From assembly GCA_003994795.1 (NCBI GenBank), contig AP018269.1, positions 5,295,677 through 5,359,676 of the forward strand: a stretch of DNA of 64,000 nucleotides, in the 5' to 3' direction. The notes beneath the pieces were generated by a model, which saw nothing but the letters and a program-made list of their open reading frames with translations, ran no database searches and was not told where the DNA came from. This DNA comes from Cylindrospermum sp. NIES-4074. Lineage in GTDB: Bacteria; Cyanobacteriota; Cyanobacteriia; Cyanobacteriales; Nostocaceae. Positions 17,488 to 26,607 of the stretch are shown in pieces (the first letter of the stretch is position 1; each line of letters opens with the position of its first letter). A program made the position numbers and the translations under genes.

Positions 17488-17501
17488 TTTAGGGAATTAC
17501 T

Positions 17502-17885
17502 TTAGTTATGGGCTTGATGCAAGATTAAACGGTTGCCATTGGGGTCATAGGCATAAATTTCTCTACCGTGGGAAGCAGTAGTTATTTCCCCTGGTGGTGG
17601 ATAACCCAAAAATGTCAGGTGGGCGATCGCCTCTTCTAAGTTACTCACTTCTAAACACAAACTTATCTGACTTTTGGCACTTGTGTTAAATTCAGATTCA
17701 TGCATCTGTTTTGGTTTAAAAATACCTAATCGTAGACCAGCAAGCTGAAATTCAGCGTAGACTTGAGGAATCAGATTTGCTGGGTTTTGTTTCAGTAATT
17801 TGGTATAGAAATTAACCAGATTCTCAAAATTAACCGCCCCTATTGTGACGAGTCCATAAGTATATTGCATAATCATTTCTATCAT
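17502..17885 (-). CDS. VOC (glyoxalase/bleomycin-resistance) superfamily protein
   Basis: A single vicinal-oxygen-chelate module of about 127 residues: the beta-alpha-beta-beta-beta unit is seen as YGLVTIGAVNFENLVNFYTKLL at the N-terminus and, after ISLCLEVSNLEEAIAHLTFLG, the closing strand GREIYAYDPNGNRLILHQ, which supplies the conserved metal-site Glu or Asp region. The substrate cannot be inferred: VOC proteins include glyoxalases, dioxygenases and binding proteins. Alternative in-frame ATGs lie at 17876 and 17870 (MQYTYGLVTIG). The last gives the usual short VOC N-terminus; no ribosome-binding site decides between them. Confidence 0.8.
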   Translation of the reverse strand: MIEMIMQYTYGLVTIGAVNFENLVNFYTKLLKQNPANLIPQVYAEFQLAGLRLGIFKPKQMHESEFNTSAKSQISLCLEVSNLEEAIAHLTFLGYPPPGEITTASHGREIYAYDPNGNRLILHQAHN

Positions 17886-17985
17886 ATCTATTGCCAGGGT
17901 TGTCCTATGTTATGTGTCAGTTATTAGTTATTACCAGATACTGACCACTGATAAATTACTGCTAGACCCTATGCTTAACTATGTT

Positions 17986-18825
17986 TCAAGCGGTGCTAAT
18001 TCTCTCATATCCGGTGTAGATATTGAATCGTTCCCCGCGTAAAAATCCAATTAAGGTAATACCAAATTCTTGCGCTACAGACACCGCCAAACTGCTAGGA
18101 GCCGAAACGGAACAAACAATAGGAACACCAGCAGTTGTAGACTTTTGCAAAATTTCAAAACTAGAGCGACCACTCACCATCACAATATGATTATTTAAAG
18201 GCAACTCATCAGCTAGCAACGCTGCACCGATTAATTTATCTAAAGCATTGTGACGCCCCACATCCTCTTTTAAGTTTAACAACTGCCCTTGAGCATCGAA
18301 AACTGCCGCAGCGTGTAACCCTCCTGTAGCTGTGAAGATATTTTGACCAGCCCGTAGCTGCTGCGGTAAGCTGTATATAGTCTCAGGTGTTACCTTTAAG
18401 TTTGGGGTAATTACTGGAGAACACCGCAGACGTAAAGCCTCAAGACTGGCTTTACCACAAACTCCACAGGCGCTACTAGTAAAGAAGTGACGCTCCAAAG
18501 GCTGTAAATCGGGACTTAAACCTTCTCTAAGTTCTACATTGACGATATTGTAGCGCTGCTCACCATCTACTGATTTGTCCACACAGTAGTTGATACGCTG
18601 GATATCTTCTCTACAACTAATCACTCCTTCAGAGTAGAGAAAACCGGCAGCTAATTCAAAATCTGCACCTGGCGATCGCATAGTAACAGCTATTGTGCGG
18701 TTTGGGGATACCAGACGAATCTCCAATGGTTCCTCGGTGGTGAGATGGTCAAAGCGCGATCGCATTTTGCCATTTTCCATCACCCAGACAGTAGCTTTAG
18801 TTTTGTTTCCGATAGGCTTAGTCAT
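17986..18825 (-). CDS. fdhD: Formate dehydrogenase accessory sulfurtransferase FdhD
   Basis: Transfers sulfur from a cysteine desulfurase to the molybdenum cofactor of FdhF-type enzymes, a step needed for their activity. The family motif with the two mobile-loop cysteines is present: SSACGVCGKASLEAL. Other conserved blocks are TGGLHAAAVFD, EDVGRHNALDKLIG, VMVSGRSSFEILQK and GVPIVCSVSAPSSLAV. Length of 279 is normal. The likely client, an FdhF/YdeP molybdoenzyme, is encoded 2.2 kb away on the same strand (21070-23313), separated by a hydrolase gene on the other strand. Confidence 0.93.
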   Translation of the reverse strand: MTKPIGNKTKATVWVMENGKMRSRFDHLTTEEPLEIRLVSPNRTIAVTMRSPGADFELAAGFLYSEGVISCREDIQRINYCVDKSVDGEQRYNIVNVELREGLSPDLQPLERHFFTSSACGVCGKASLEALRLRCSPVITPNLKVTPETIYSLPQQLRAGQNIFTATGGLHAAAVFDAQGQLLNLKEDVGRHNALDKLIGAALLADELPLNNHIVMVSGRSSFEILQKSTTAGVPIVCSVSAPSSLAVSVAQEFGITLIGFLRGERFNIYTGYERISTA

Positions 18826-19073
18826 GAATCACGGTTTAGTGGATTTTGCTTTCGCTCTCATACCACTCATATTGTCACAGGACTAAGACAATAAATACCA
18901 GAAACCGAGTTTATTTCTAGATATCTTGTTACTCAATATGGTATTTAGGCGGAGTGCAAAACCCAATACTACTCGCCTAGCGTAATATTTGGTAAAATTT
19001 ATTTTGGAAATTTAGCGTAAATTTCTAGATATCTGCCGATAGCTATAAAAGTCAATAAATTGAGCAAAAAATA

Positions 19074-20123
19074 ATGAAAATTAATCATTTCATACCTTTA
19101 TTAAGTGCATCTGCACTAATTTTGCAATCGTTTACCGCCGACGTTGCTAAATCAACAATACCTCCCTCTGTCACCTGCACTAATACATTTTTACCTGTAG
19201 CATTAGCACCTGGTGAATCAAAGCAATATCAAGTATATGGTGAGTTGTGTAGTAAGCCTGGGATAAAAAAGCGTACAGTTCAAGTCTTAGTTTCTGGGAA
19301 CACATATGATCATTCTTACTGGGACTTTTCTTATCAACCAGAGAGTTACTCATATGTAAAAGCAGCAGTCAAAAAGGGTGATGCCACATTTAATATTGAT
19401 AGAATTGGCATTGGTAAAAGTTCCCGTCCACCTGCTGACCAAGTAACCTTACAATCAAACGCTTACGTACTTAATCAAGTCAATCAAGCCTTACGAGATG
19501 GCACAATTAACGGTGTGAAATTCGAGCGCATTATCAATGTAGGCCATTCTTTTGGGTCTCTTACAATTATTGAAGCAGTTAGTCAGTATGGGAATGTAGA
19601 TGGAGTCATTCTCACTGGATTTATACATAATACTAATCCAGATTATCTTAATGAAGCAGCTGTTTCTTACTATCCAGTACAACAAGATCCCGCTCCCCGC
19701 TTCCAAAACTTACCATTTGGATATCTGACCAGTATACCTGGGGTAAGAGGAAAATTTTTCCACAATTTGACGAATACAGATCCGCAAGTCATCGCTTTAG
19801 ATGAGGCTACCAAAGATACACTAACACTTGCCGAAGCGCAAACATCAGCAGCAGCATTTGACCCCGAAAAATCAAAAAAAATTAAAGTACCTGTTTTAAT
19901 AGTAATTGGGCAAAATGATGTCCCTTTTTGCACAGGCAATATTTGCGATAACAAAGAAAATCTAGCAGCATTTGAAGCCCAGTTTTTTGCACCAGAAGCG
20001 GAGTTAAAGACTTATGTGTTGCCAGATGCAGGGCACAGCATAACTTTGGCACAAAATGCACCTGAATGGTATAAAGTTGCTCAACGATGGAGTAATCGCT
20101 TTGTGGGAAACAGTTCTCAATGA
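19074..20123 (+). CDS. Secreted alpha/beta hydrolase
   Basis: Serine hydrolase of unknown substrate, predicted to be exported. Residues 1-25 (MKINHFIPLLSASALILQSF) form a Sec-type signal peptide. The nucleophile elbow is GHSFGS (the Ser in NVGHSFGSLTIIEA). The acid is probably the Asp in VIVIGQNDVPFC and the His in DAGHSI. An oxyanion segment VLVSGNTYDHSYWDF lies early in the fold. Four Cys residues (two near the N-terminus, two in VPFCTGNICD) could form disulfides, in keeping with export. It stands alone between two minus-strand genes. Esterase, lipase or depolymerase are all possible. Confidence 0.8.
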   Translation: MKINHFIPLLSASALILQSFTADVAKSTIPPSVTCTNTFLPVALAPGESKQYQVYGELCSKPGIKKRTVQVLVSGNTYDHSYWDFSYQPESYSYVKAAVKKGDATFNIDRIGIGKSSRPPADQVTLQSNAYVLNQVNQALRDGTINGVKFERIINVGHSFGSLTIIEAVSQYGNVDGVILTGFIHNTNPDYLNEAAVSYYPVQQDPAPRFQNLPFGYLTSIPGVRGKFFHNLTNTDPQVIALDEATKDTLTLAEAQTSAAAFDPEKSKKIKVPVLIVIGQNDVPFCTGNICDNKENLAAFEAQFFAPEAELKTYVLPDAGHSITLAQNAPEWYKVAQRWSNRFVGNSSQ

Positions 20124-20307
20124 TTGCCGATTTTTAAGTTTCAGCGAAGCTAAAAGCCCTGAAAAAAGGAACTAAGGTTCCCACTTTTACAGGGTTTTCG
20201 ATTTGACATAATGCTCAATGGCCCATTTTGCTATTTTCTATCACCGCCGCATAAAAGAATAATAATTGTTAAACTTCCATGAGTTTCAGAGCAAGTCTAT
20301 ATATATT

Positions 20308-21012
20308 CTATATTGTATCTGGGTCAATTCCCTTCTGTTGTAACTTAGTTAAAAGTTCCTGAAGCTGTCGTTGACTTTGCTCTAACTGTTGCTGTTGCTT
20401 AACTGCTAATTCTTCTGGTGTAGAATATCTGACACCACTTTCATCATACCAAAATAACCATTCCCGCGTGATTCCTTGATAGGTTCCGCGTTCTTTTCCA
20501 ATACCTAAACCAAGTTCCGGCATCCAGACTTTATCTCCTGGTTGTAAGATATATTTATCTTCAACTAAGCGATAAATTTCTAAGCGTTGACGCCTACGAC
20601 GTAGCCGTGTTGGTGCATAAATGACATAATATAAAATGCCTAACTGGGCATAATCTATTTTCTTTTGTTCGTATTCGCCGTTATAAGTTTGAGAAACAAT
20701 TTCTAAAGCTAAAACTGGTGGAATTCCTTCTTCTTCCCATAAAACATAGCTGGAACGTCCATTTTCACCAACAAATCTTTCTACACCTAAACTCAAAAAA
20801 CCATCGGGAACAATAGCAGGTTTACTTGGTGTATAATAAATTCCCATGTTGATACCAAAAAACCAGTCATCGCGGGTTTGCCAGATGCTGGCTAAGATGG
20901 CTAATAATAAGTTGGGAATTAAGATTTGTAGTTCGTTATCCACAGGAGTATCATCAGAATCTGGTAATTCTGCCGATGAAGGTAGACACTCTAAAGGATT
21001 GTATTTGAACAT
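20308..21012 (-). CDS. Uma2 family (DUF820) putative endonuclease
   Basis: A PD-(D/E)xK-fold protein of the Uma2 family, which is greatly expanded in cyanobacteria and of unproven function. The core is PAIVPDGFLSLG (first Asp), then VLALEIVSQTYNGEYEQKKIDYAQLGILYYVIY, giving the typical Asp...Glu-x-Val/Lys catalytic arrangement. The C-terminal Gln-rich coiled coil (EELAVKQQQQLEQSQRQLQELL) is common in these proteins. I start at ATG 21012 (MFKYNPLEC); an in-frame TTG at 21033 is less likely. Neighbours give no functional clue. Confidence 0.82.
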   Translation of the reverse strand: MFKYNPLECLPSSAELPDSDDTPVDNELQILIPNLLLAILASIWQTRDDWFFGINMGIYYTPSKPAIVPDGFLSLGVERFVGENGRSSYVLWEEEGIPPVLALEIVSQTYNGEYEQKKIDYAQLGILYYVIYAPTRLRRRRQRLEIYRLVEDKYILQPGDKVWMPELGLGIGKERGTYQGITREWLFWYDESGVRYSTPEELAVKQQQQLEQSQRQLQELLTKLQQKGIDPDTI

Positions 21013-21069
21013 CTTTCTGTTCTCAACCCCCAAAATCTCAGTTTAAAGTCGTTTGTCCATAAATTAACT

Positions 21070-23313
21070 TTAGCTCAGGTTGCTGGTAAGTTTTTCTAGA
21101 CGGACTATGGCGTTATAGTCTGGCACACCTTCAAGCGATCGCTTACTTTTATCTAATAACACATTTCCCTCCGGCCAATGCACCTGTAAATTCCCTGGCT
21201 GAATGGGGGCAAAATATACTTGTCCTTGCAACTCTCCCAAATCATTCTTGAGAATAATCTTATCCCCATCTTTTAAACCCAACTTCGCTGCATCAGCCGC
21301 GTTCATAAGCACCGCTTCCCTTACAGCCCCGGTAATTGCATCCTTGCGTTCCTGCACCATACTATTAAACTGCTTACCCCGACGTGTAGCTAGAAAAAAG
21401 CAACCCTCCGGTAATTCTCTTTGGGGTGGTAGCAATGTTGTAAAATGAGCCTTGCCATCAGGTGTAGGGAAATTCCAACCGAAGCATAAATGTAACCCCC
21501 CATATTGAAACTGATCCCCCGCTTGCTGCAAATGTTGAATTCCAGCGTATTGGGGCACAACTTGAGCAATTTCTTGACGCATAGCTGCTGTGCTATCGAA
21601 ATGTAAAGACGTTCCATGCAACGTCTCTACACACACCCTTCTGGCTAACTCCATAAATACTTCCCATTCTGGACGCGCTTCACCAATACGCGGCCCCGGA
21701 ATTTCGGGACTGAAAATTACACGGCGTTCGGTGTTAGTTTCTGTCACTCCTCCTGGTACTTCGTAGCGAGTCGTCGCAGGTAACAGCACCACTGTATCCG
21801 CCGGTTCCACTAACATTTGACTAGAAAGCACAATATCCATATGCACCCGCAGCGGTATCTGCTTCAACGCACTTTCCACATAATCGGGTTCTGGTAACAC
21901 TTCCAAAAAATTACCCCCCACGGAGAATAATACATCTAACTGCCCCCGATGGGCAGCATCAATCATTTCCGGGGCAATTAAACCTGGACTCTGAGGCACA
22001 TCAAAACCCCAAAGCTGGCTTAAATGGGCGGCATTTTCTGAGTTAATAGGTTTACCACCAGGAAAAACAGTCGCATAACATCCCATCTCTGCACCACCTT
22101 GCACCCCAGAATGTCCGCGAATGGGCATTAAACCGCAACCTTCCCGACCGACAAAACCTTTGGTGAGAGCTAAGTTAATAATACTCCGCACGTTGTCTTC
22201 ACCGCATTCATGCTGGGTGATGCCCATACTCCAGACAAAGACGGCTTTTGCAGCTTCCCCAACCATTTTGGCAAAGGCAAACATTTCTTCACGGTCAGCA
22301 CCAGAAAGCCGTTCTAATTCTTCCCAAGATTGACTTTCTAAGGATGCTTTGAGTTCGGTAAAACCTGCGGTGTAGTTGTCAATAAATGATTGGTCTAGCC
22401 AATTGTTAGCAATTATATGTTTAATAGTACCATTCAAAAATGCCATATCCCCGCCCAGGTTGACGAGGAAGAAGTCTTCAGCAAATTTTGTCCCAAAAAG
22501 GGCACTTTCGGGAATTGAGGGTACCCAGTAACGCTCCATCCCTGGTTCGCGATAGGTGTTGATTACCACAATTTTTGTACCCGCTTTTTTGGCGTAGTGC
22601 AGATATTTGACGGTGACAGGCTGATTATTGGCGACGTTAGAACCAATAAAGACTAACAAATCTGTGCCTATCCAGTCTTTATAAGAACAGGTGGTAGCCC
22701 CTGCACCAAGGGTGGACTTTAGCCCGGCTGTGCTGGGAGAATGGCAGATGCGGGCGGCGTTATCAATATTGTTGCATCCCATAGCCCGCACGGCTTTTTG
22801 GGTGGCGTAGTAAGTTTCGTTGACGGTGCCACGACTGGTAATATAGAAGCTGAGGCGGTTGGGTGTGGTGGCACGAATGCGATCGCTAATTAATTGTAAA
22901 GCTTCATCCCAGCTAATACGGCGAAAACCCTTTTCCCCACGCTGACGCATCATCGGATAAGGAAGCCTTCCCAAGTCTCGCAGTTCAGCACTTTTTTGCT
23001 GTTGCAGTCGATGAACATCTCCTAGCAAGTTAGGGTTAAAAGCTGGCATAGTATTCATCCGCAACAACCGCAACCGCACATTGCAGAGATGAACCCCATC
23101 TAACGTCCAATCTTTCATCCCAGTAGTTCCCAAAGCGCAACCATCGCAGACACCTTGATTGAGGATATCCCAGGCATAAGGTAATTGGTCACGAGATAAC
23201 CAAATTGCCCGAAAGACTTCCCAGTAGTTATTGGGGTATTGTTCACCAATACCAAAGGGTTTCCAGCTTGCCCAATTTTCCGGTGTCCAGCGTTTTTTGG
23301 GTTTTGGTAACAT
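21070..23313 (-). CDS. FdhF/YdeP family molybdopterin oxidoreductase
   Basis: A 747-residue bis-molybdopterin oxidoreductase of the formate-dehydrogenase-like YdeP branch. The Mo-ligand region reads NAARICHSPSTAGLKSTLG, with Cys at the position used by Sec or Cys in formate dehydrogenases. Cofactor-binding blocks follow (FIGSNVANNQPV, WSMGITQHECGEDNVRSI, MPIRGHSGVQGGAEMG) and the C-terminal beta-barrel ends NAADAAKLGLKDGDKIIL. An N-terminal Cys set (GVCDGCALG, then Cys in GVHLCNVR) departs from the usual [4Fe-4S] spacing. YdeP of E. coli is linked to acid resistance with unknown substrate. Here fdhD nearby supports a sulfurated cofactor. No electron-transfer subunit is adjacent, so physiological formate oxidation is unproven. 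Confidence 0.85.
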   Translation of the reverse strand: MLPKPKKRWTPENWASWKPFGIGEQYPNNYWEVFRAIWLSRDQLPYAWDILNQGVCDGCALGTTGMKDWTLDGVHLCNVRLRLLRMNTMPAFNPNLLGDVHRLQQQKSAELRDLGRLPYPMMRQRGEKGFRRISWDEALQLISDRIRATTPNRLSFYITSRGTVNETYYATQKAVRAMGCNNIDNAARICHSPSTAGLKSTLGAGATTCSYKDWIGTDLLVFIGSNVANNQPVTVKYLHYAKKAGTKIVVINTYREPGMERYWVPSIPESALFGTKFAEDFFLVNLGGDMAFLNGTIKHIIANNWLDQSFIDNYTAGFTELKASLESQSWEELERLSGADREEMFAFAKMVGEAAKAVFVWSMGITQHECGEDNVRSIINLALTKGFVGREGCGLMPIRGHSGVQGGAEMGCYATVFPGGKPINSENAAHLSQLWGFDVPQSPGLIAPEMIDAAHRGQLDVLFSVGGNFLEVLPEPDYVESALKQIPLRVHMDIVLSSQMLVEPADTVVLLPATTRYEVPGGVTETNTERRVIFSPEIPGPRIGEARPEWEVFMELARRVCVETLHGTSLHFDSTAAMRQEIAQVVPQYAGIQHLQQAGDQFQYGGLHLCFGWNFPTPDGKAHFTTLLPPQRELPEGCFFLATRRGKQFNSMVQERKDAITGAVREAVLMNAADAAKLGLKDGDKIILKNDLGELQGQVYFAPIQPGNLQVHWPEGNVLLDKSKRSLEGVPDYNAIVRLEKLTSNLS

Positions 23314-23471
23314 GAGAAAAACTAATTAATCACGGATGTTTCAATTGTAATGCTCCTTTCATTCAAGAAATCATAAATTACAGCGATTTTTAGGTGAATC
23401 TAGTTAATTTTTGTCTCACGCTCTAGGCGTAGAGAAGAACGCAAGAGTGTTTACCTTTTTGCCAATTACCA

Positions 23472-23560
23472 ATCAGGATTTAAGGATGAAAGGATGAAGA
23501 GGATTAATATTAATCATTTCCAAATAAATCCTGTTAATCCTCTCATCCTTAAATCCTGAT
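23472..23560. repeat. 89-bp hairpin repeat, solitary copy
   Basis: It begins ATCAGGATTTAAGGATGA and ends TCATCCTTAAATCCTGAT, so the ends are an 18-bp perfect inverted repeat and the interior is imperfectly complementary. It is the same family and length as 6711-6799. Both flanks read CAATTACC, so it sits inside a heptamer-type array. The rest of spacer 23314-23616 is featureless. Confidence 0.8.
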
Positions 23561-23616
23561 CCCAATTACCAAAGTTGTTCTCAAAGCCGGGTTGATAATT
23601 AGCAATTGGATATTGA

Positions 23617-24354
23617 TTAAGAGATGGCTTGCCGCAATGTAGGATTACTATACCAACTAAAATTTCCTGTCAAAATCGGTTTAATATTTAATTCCTCTCG
23701 CCATTCGTCTAAAGGTCTTTCAAATCCTTCCTCCCACTTGATGGGAAATAGAGGTTTAGCTTCCCGTCCCATCTGAATTCCTGCTGAGATCAAATCAAAT
23801 GCAAATTTGACTTTTTCTATTCCTTGGTCGTCCTTTCCAGCATTGAGAAAACCCAGTAGTAATGCAATTAAGTCAAGAAATAAGAATACTGGCAAACCTG
23901 TTTGAGCAACGGTGACAGAAATCACTCCTAACTCTCCTTGAGAATCAAGAGCAAAACCTGTCAAAATGTGATGTAAGTCATGGGTTTTACGCCAACGATT
24001 TAACACATAATCTACATCCGACTCAATGGAGCGTAGACGATAAAATTTTGGATCATATCCCAAGGCATTTATTACTTTAGCATAAGTCCAACCTAATGAG
24101 TGTGTCGGCATTTTTAACATAGTTTCTAAATTGTAATCAGAACCCATATATCTTTCAGCAATTATTTGGACAGAACTGGGATCTTCTGCCAGCTTTTTCA
24201 TCGAGATTTGCATTTGCGGACTATCTCGAAATCTATCATCTAAATCAAAAACATTATTGGTATCTACACCAGCACCCGCAGCTAAATCAACAAATTCTAG
24301 AAATTTTTGGACATTTTCTGGGGTTGCAAGTTGATTGATATATGTGAAACCCAT
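23617..24354 (-). CDS. COQ4-like protein
   Basis: Resembles eukaryotic COQ4, which supports ubiquinone synthesis. The diagnostic metal motif HDxxHx11E is present as KTHDLHHILTGF followed by Glu in SQGELG. The preceding helical region (LNRWRKTHD) and the following hydrophobic helix (LPVFLFLDLIALLLGFL) match the family. Cyanobacteria make plastoquinone, not ubiquinone, so a direct COQ role is not expected. Members with this motif occur widely in cyanobacteria without assigned function. It stands alone: 303- and 340-bp spacers separate it from its neighbours. Confidence is high for the family, low for the role. Confidence 0.8.
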   Translation of the reverse strand: MGFTYINQLATPENVQKFLEFVDLAAGAGVDTNNVFDLDDRFRDSPQMQISMKKLAEDPSSVQIIAERYMGSDYNLETMLKMPTHSLGWTYAKVINALGYDPKFYRLRSIESDVDYVLNRWRKTHDLHHILTGFALDSQGELGVISVTVAQTGLPVFLFLDLIALLLGFLNAGKDDQGIEKVKFAFDLISAGIQMGREAKPLFPIKWEEGFERPLDEWREELNIKPILTGNFSWYSNPTLRQAIS

Positions 24355-24694
24355 AAAATTACTCCATTTTTGATGTTAGGGAAATTCCACAGGATTGATA
24401 AATTCACAGAAACGCTTAACTGAATATTACCTGTAACTAAAATATGGCATCAAAAAAAAGATATCATCTACCCATCAACAGTTTTTGTCAGGTGTAGACG
24501 AACTCTAAATTACTCATTATTTGGATTCATAACTTTTGGTAGATGACATCAGATAATAAAATGTTCACTTTATTCCCAATCAATTAATTTGCCAGAAAAT
24601 ACATTACTTAATCCAAGTACTAGCCAGTTGTGAATAATCAGAATGTTATGTTAGTAAAAGTAAGGTCATTGGCTCAAGTTTTGAGGTAAGTGCT
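24355..24694. other. Non-coding spacer between divergent genes
   Basis: These 340 bases separate the divergent COQ4-like and aldolase genes and must hold both promoters. I see no repeat, no RNA fold and no recognisable operator in it. Confidence 0.4.
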
Positions 24695-25777
24695 ATGACG
24701 ACATCAGTCTTAGAAGCTAGTTATATCGAGTCATTGCTAGGTAAAGAAGCAGAAGACCTGCTGACCCACAAGGCTATAGTTTCCCAGGATTTACTACATC
24801 TACCGGGGGTGGATTTTATAGACCGAGTTTGGTTAAATAGCGATCGCCATCCCCAAGTCTTGCGGAATCTCCAGCAACTCTATTCTCACGGTCGTTTGGC
24901 GAATACTGGCTATCTCTCGATTTTACCAGTAGACCAAGGAATTGAACACTCAGCCGGGGCATCTTTTGCACCAAATCCGATTTACTTTGACCCAGAAAAT
25001 ATTATCAAACTGGCAATAGAAGGCGGTTGCAATGCTGTAGCTACAACTTTGGGTGTATTGGGCAGCGTTTCCCGTAAATATGCCCACAAAATCCCTTTTA
25101 TTGCTAAACTTAATCACAACGAACTACTAACTTATCCCAATCAATTTGACCAAATCATGTTTGCTGATGTTGAGCAAGCTTGGAATTTGGGTGCGGTGGC
25201 GGTGGGTGCAACAATTTATTTTGGTTCAGAAGAATCTACTAGACAAATTCAAGAAGTTAGCCAAGCTTTTAAACACGCCCATGAATATGGCTTGGTGACA
25301 ATTCTCTGGTGTTATTTGCGAAATAACGCTTTTAAGCAAGACAAAGATTATCACCTCGCAGCTGACCTCACCGGACAGGCAAATCATTTGGGTGTAACCA
25401 TTGAAGCAGACATTATTAAACAAAAGTTACCTGAATATAACAATGGTTATGGTGCAGTTGCCAAAGCCAGTGGTAAGAGTTATGGCAAAACTGATGAGCG
25501 AGTTTACACAGAATTAACTACCGACCATCCAATTGATTTAACTCGTTATCAAGTACTCAATTGCTATTGTGGACGTGCAGGACTAATTAATTCTGGTGGT
25601 GCTTCTGGTAAAAATGATTTTGCGGAAGCCGTGCGTGCTGCTGTAATTAACAAACGCGCTGGTGGTTCAGGATTAATTTCTGGACGCAAGACTTTTCAGC
25701 GTCCATTTGCAGAAGGAGTGAAGCTGTTTCACGCTATTCAAGATGTTTATTTATCGCCAATTGTGACAATAGCATAA
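24695..25777 (+). CDS. Class I fructose-bisphosphate aldolase
   Basis: Schiff-base aldolase cleaving fructose-1,6-bisphosphate (and possibly sedoheptulose bisphosphate) in glycolysis, gluconeogenesis and the Calvin cycle. The 360-residue chain belongs to the DhnA/FbaB-type class I group: [13 protein letters not shown] near the N-terminus, [11 protein letters not shown] (Lys region), [16 protein letters not shown], and the C-terminal phosphate-binding segment [17 protein letters not shown] and [17 protein letters not shown]. It lacks the zinc-binding His pattern of class II enzymes, which are the main aldolases in most cyanobacteria. It is monocistronic. Confidence 0.9.
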   Translation: MTTSVLEASYIESLLGKEAEDLLTHKAIVSQDLLHLPGVDFIDRVWLNSDRHPQVLRNLQQLYSHGRLANTGYLSILPVDQGIEHSAGASFAPNPIYFDPENIIKLAIEGGCNAVATTLGVLGSVSRKYAHKIPFIAKLNHNELLTYPNQFDQIMFADVEQAWNLGAVAVGATIYFGSEESTRQIQEVSQAFKHAHEYGLVTILWCYLRNNAFKQDKDYHLAADLTGQANHLGVTIEADIIKQKLPEYNNGYGAVAKASGKSYGKTDERVYTELTTDHPIDLTRYQVLNCYCGRAGLINSGGASGKNDFAEAVRAAVINKRAGGSGLISGRKTFQRPFAEGVKLFHAIQDVYLSPIVTIA

Positions 25778-25831
25778 TCTCACCCTCTAATACCATTTCT
25801 CTTAAACCTTGATACATATGATTTATCCTAG

Positions 25832-25850
25832 CCCCCCTTTTTAAGGGGGG
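25832..25850. repeat. CCCCCC/GGGGGG hairpin after the aldolase gene
   Basis: CCCCCCTTTTTAAGGGGGG is a perfect palindrome 55 bases after the stop, followed by a second G-run. This repeat type is scattered in cyanobacterial genomes and could act as a transcription end for the aldolase gene, though it lacks a U-run. Confidence 0.55.
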
Positions 25851-26053
25851 TTGGGGGGATCTCATTTGTTTCAACTTTATGGGGAATTGGTATAACCCCC
25901 TTTCCATCATCAGAGAGGGGGCGATAATACACTGGTAAATAATACCTACCTTACTTTTTATATACAAGTAACCAGCCTTGGGGAAGACGTAAGCTGAATG
26001 GGAGTTTTTTAATATTTCAGTCATACGTGAAAGATAATCAGGAAATTTCCCCA

Positions 26054-26449
26054 ATGTTGGAAATCAAGAGAGTATTTAATCAATTGCACCGCAAAATTTT
26101 CGTAGTCATGCTAGCTGCTCTAGTTTGGCTAATTAGCTTACCTACAACTTCAGTTCAGGCAGAAGGTTATTTTTCGACAAAAACCCACAAAGTAGAAGTA
26201 ACTAAGCCTTATTACACCACCAGAGACCGCAATCTAGTACAAACTGAGCCTAGCAAGCCCTATTACTCAACTAAGGAACGGAGTAAAGTAAAAGTAACTA
26301 CACCAGGAACGGGTGATGATTATATCGAGAGTGGTAAACGACCCGGTGAAGTAATTCCTAAAGATTTGGGAACAGGAAGTAGACAAAAAAATTCCATAAA
26401 TATGCTGAAACGGGCTGGTGAGGAATTAGGCAATAATCAGCCTCAGTAA
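26054..26449 (+). CDS. Small secreted protein with a probable premature stop
   Basis: A 131-residue protein of a type I know only from cyanobacteria, function unknown. A hydrophobic helix (FVVMLAALVWLISLP) ending in VQAEG is a Sec signal peptide with an AxA-like cleavage site. The mature part is polar with a repeated YYTTRDRN / YYSTKERS motif. After the TAA (26447-26449) the same frame continues for 27 more codons: AFGAKDYDRSETEKELARNK, then AVRGDFD and TAA at 26531. That tail has the composition and charge pattern of the upstream part, so a Lys AAA to TAA change probably shortened the gene. Start: ATG 26054; a GTG at 26027 would add nine residues. Confidence 0.65.
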   Translation: MLEIKRVFNQLHRKIFVVMLAALVWLISLPTTSVQAEGYFSTKTHKVEVTKPYYTTRDRNLVQTEPSKPYYSTKERSKVKVTTPGTGDDYIESGKRPGEVIPKDLGTGSRQKNSINMLKRAGEELGNNQPQ

Positions 26450-26607
26450 GCTTTTGGTGCCAAAGATTATGACCGTAGTGAAACTGAAAAAGAGCTTGCT
26501 CGTAATAAAGCGGTTAGAGGGGACTTTGATTAAGTTTGCTAGTTTGGGATAAGTAGGGAGCAGAGGAGCAGGGGGGATAATTACTTAATTGCCTCCTGCC
26601 TCCTGCC

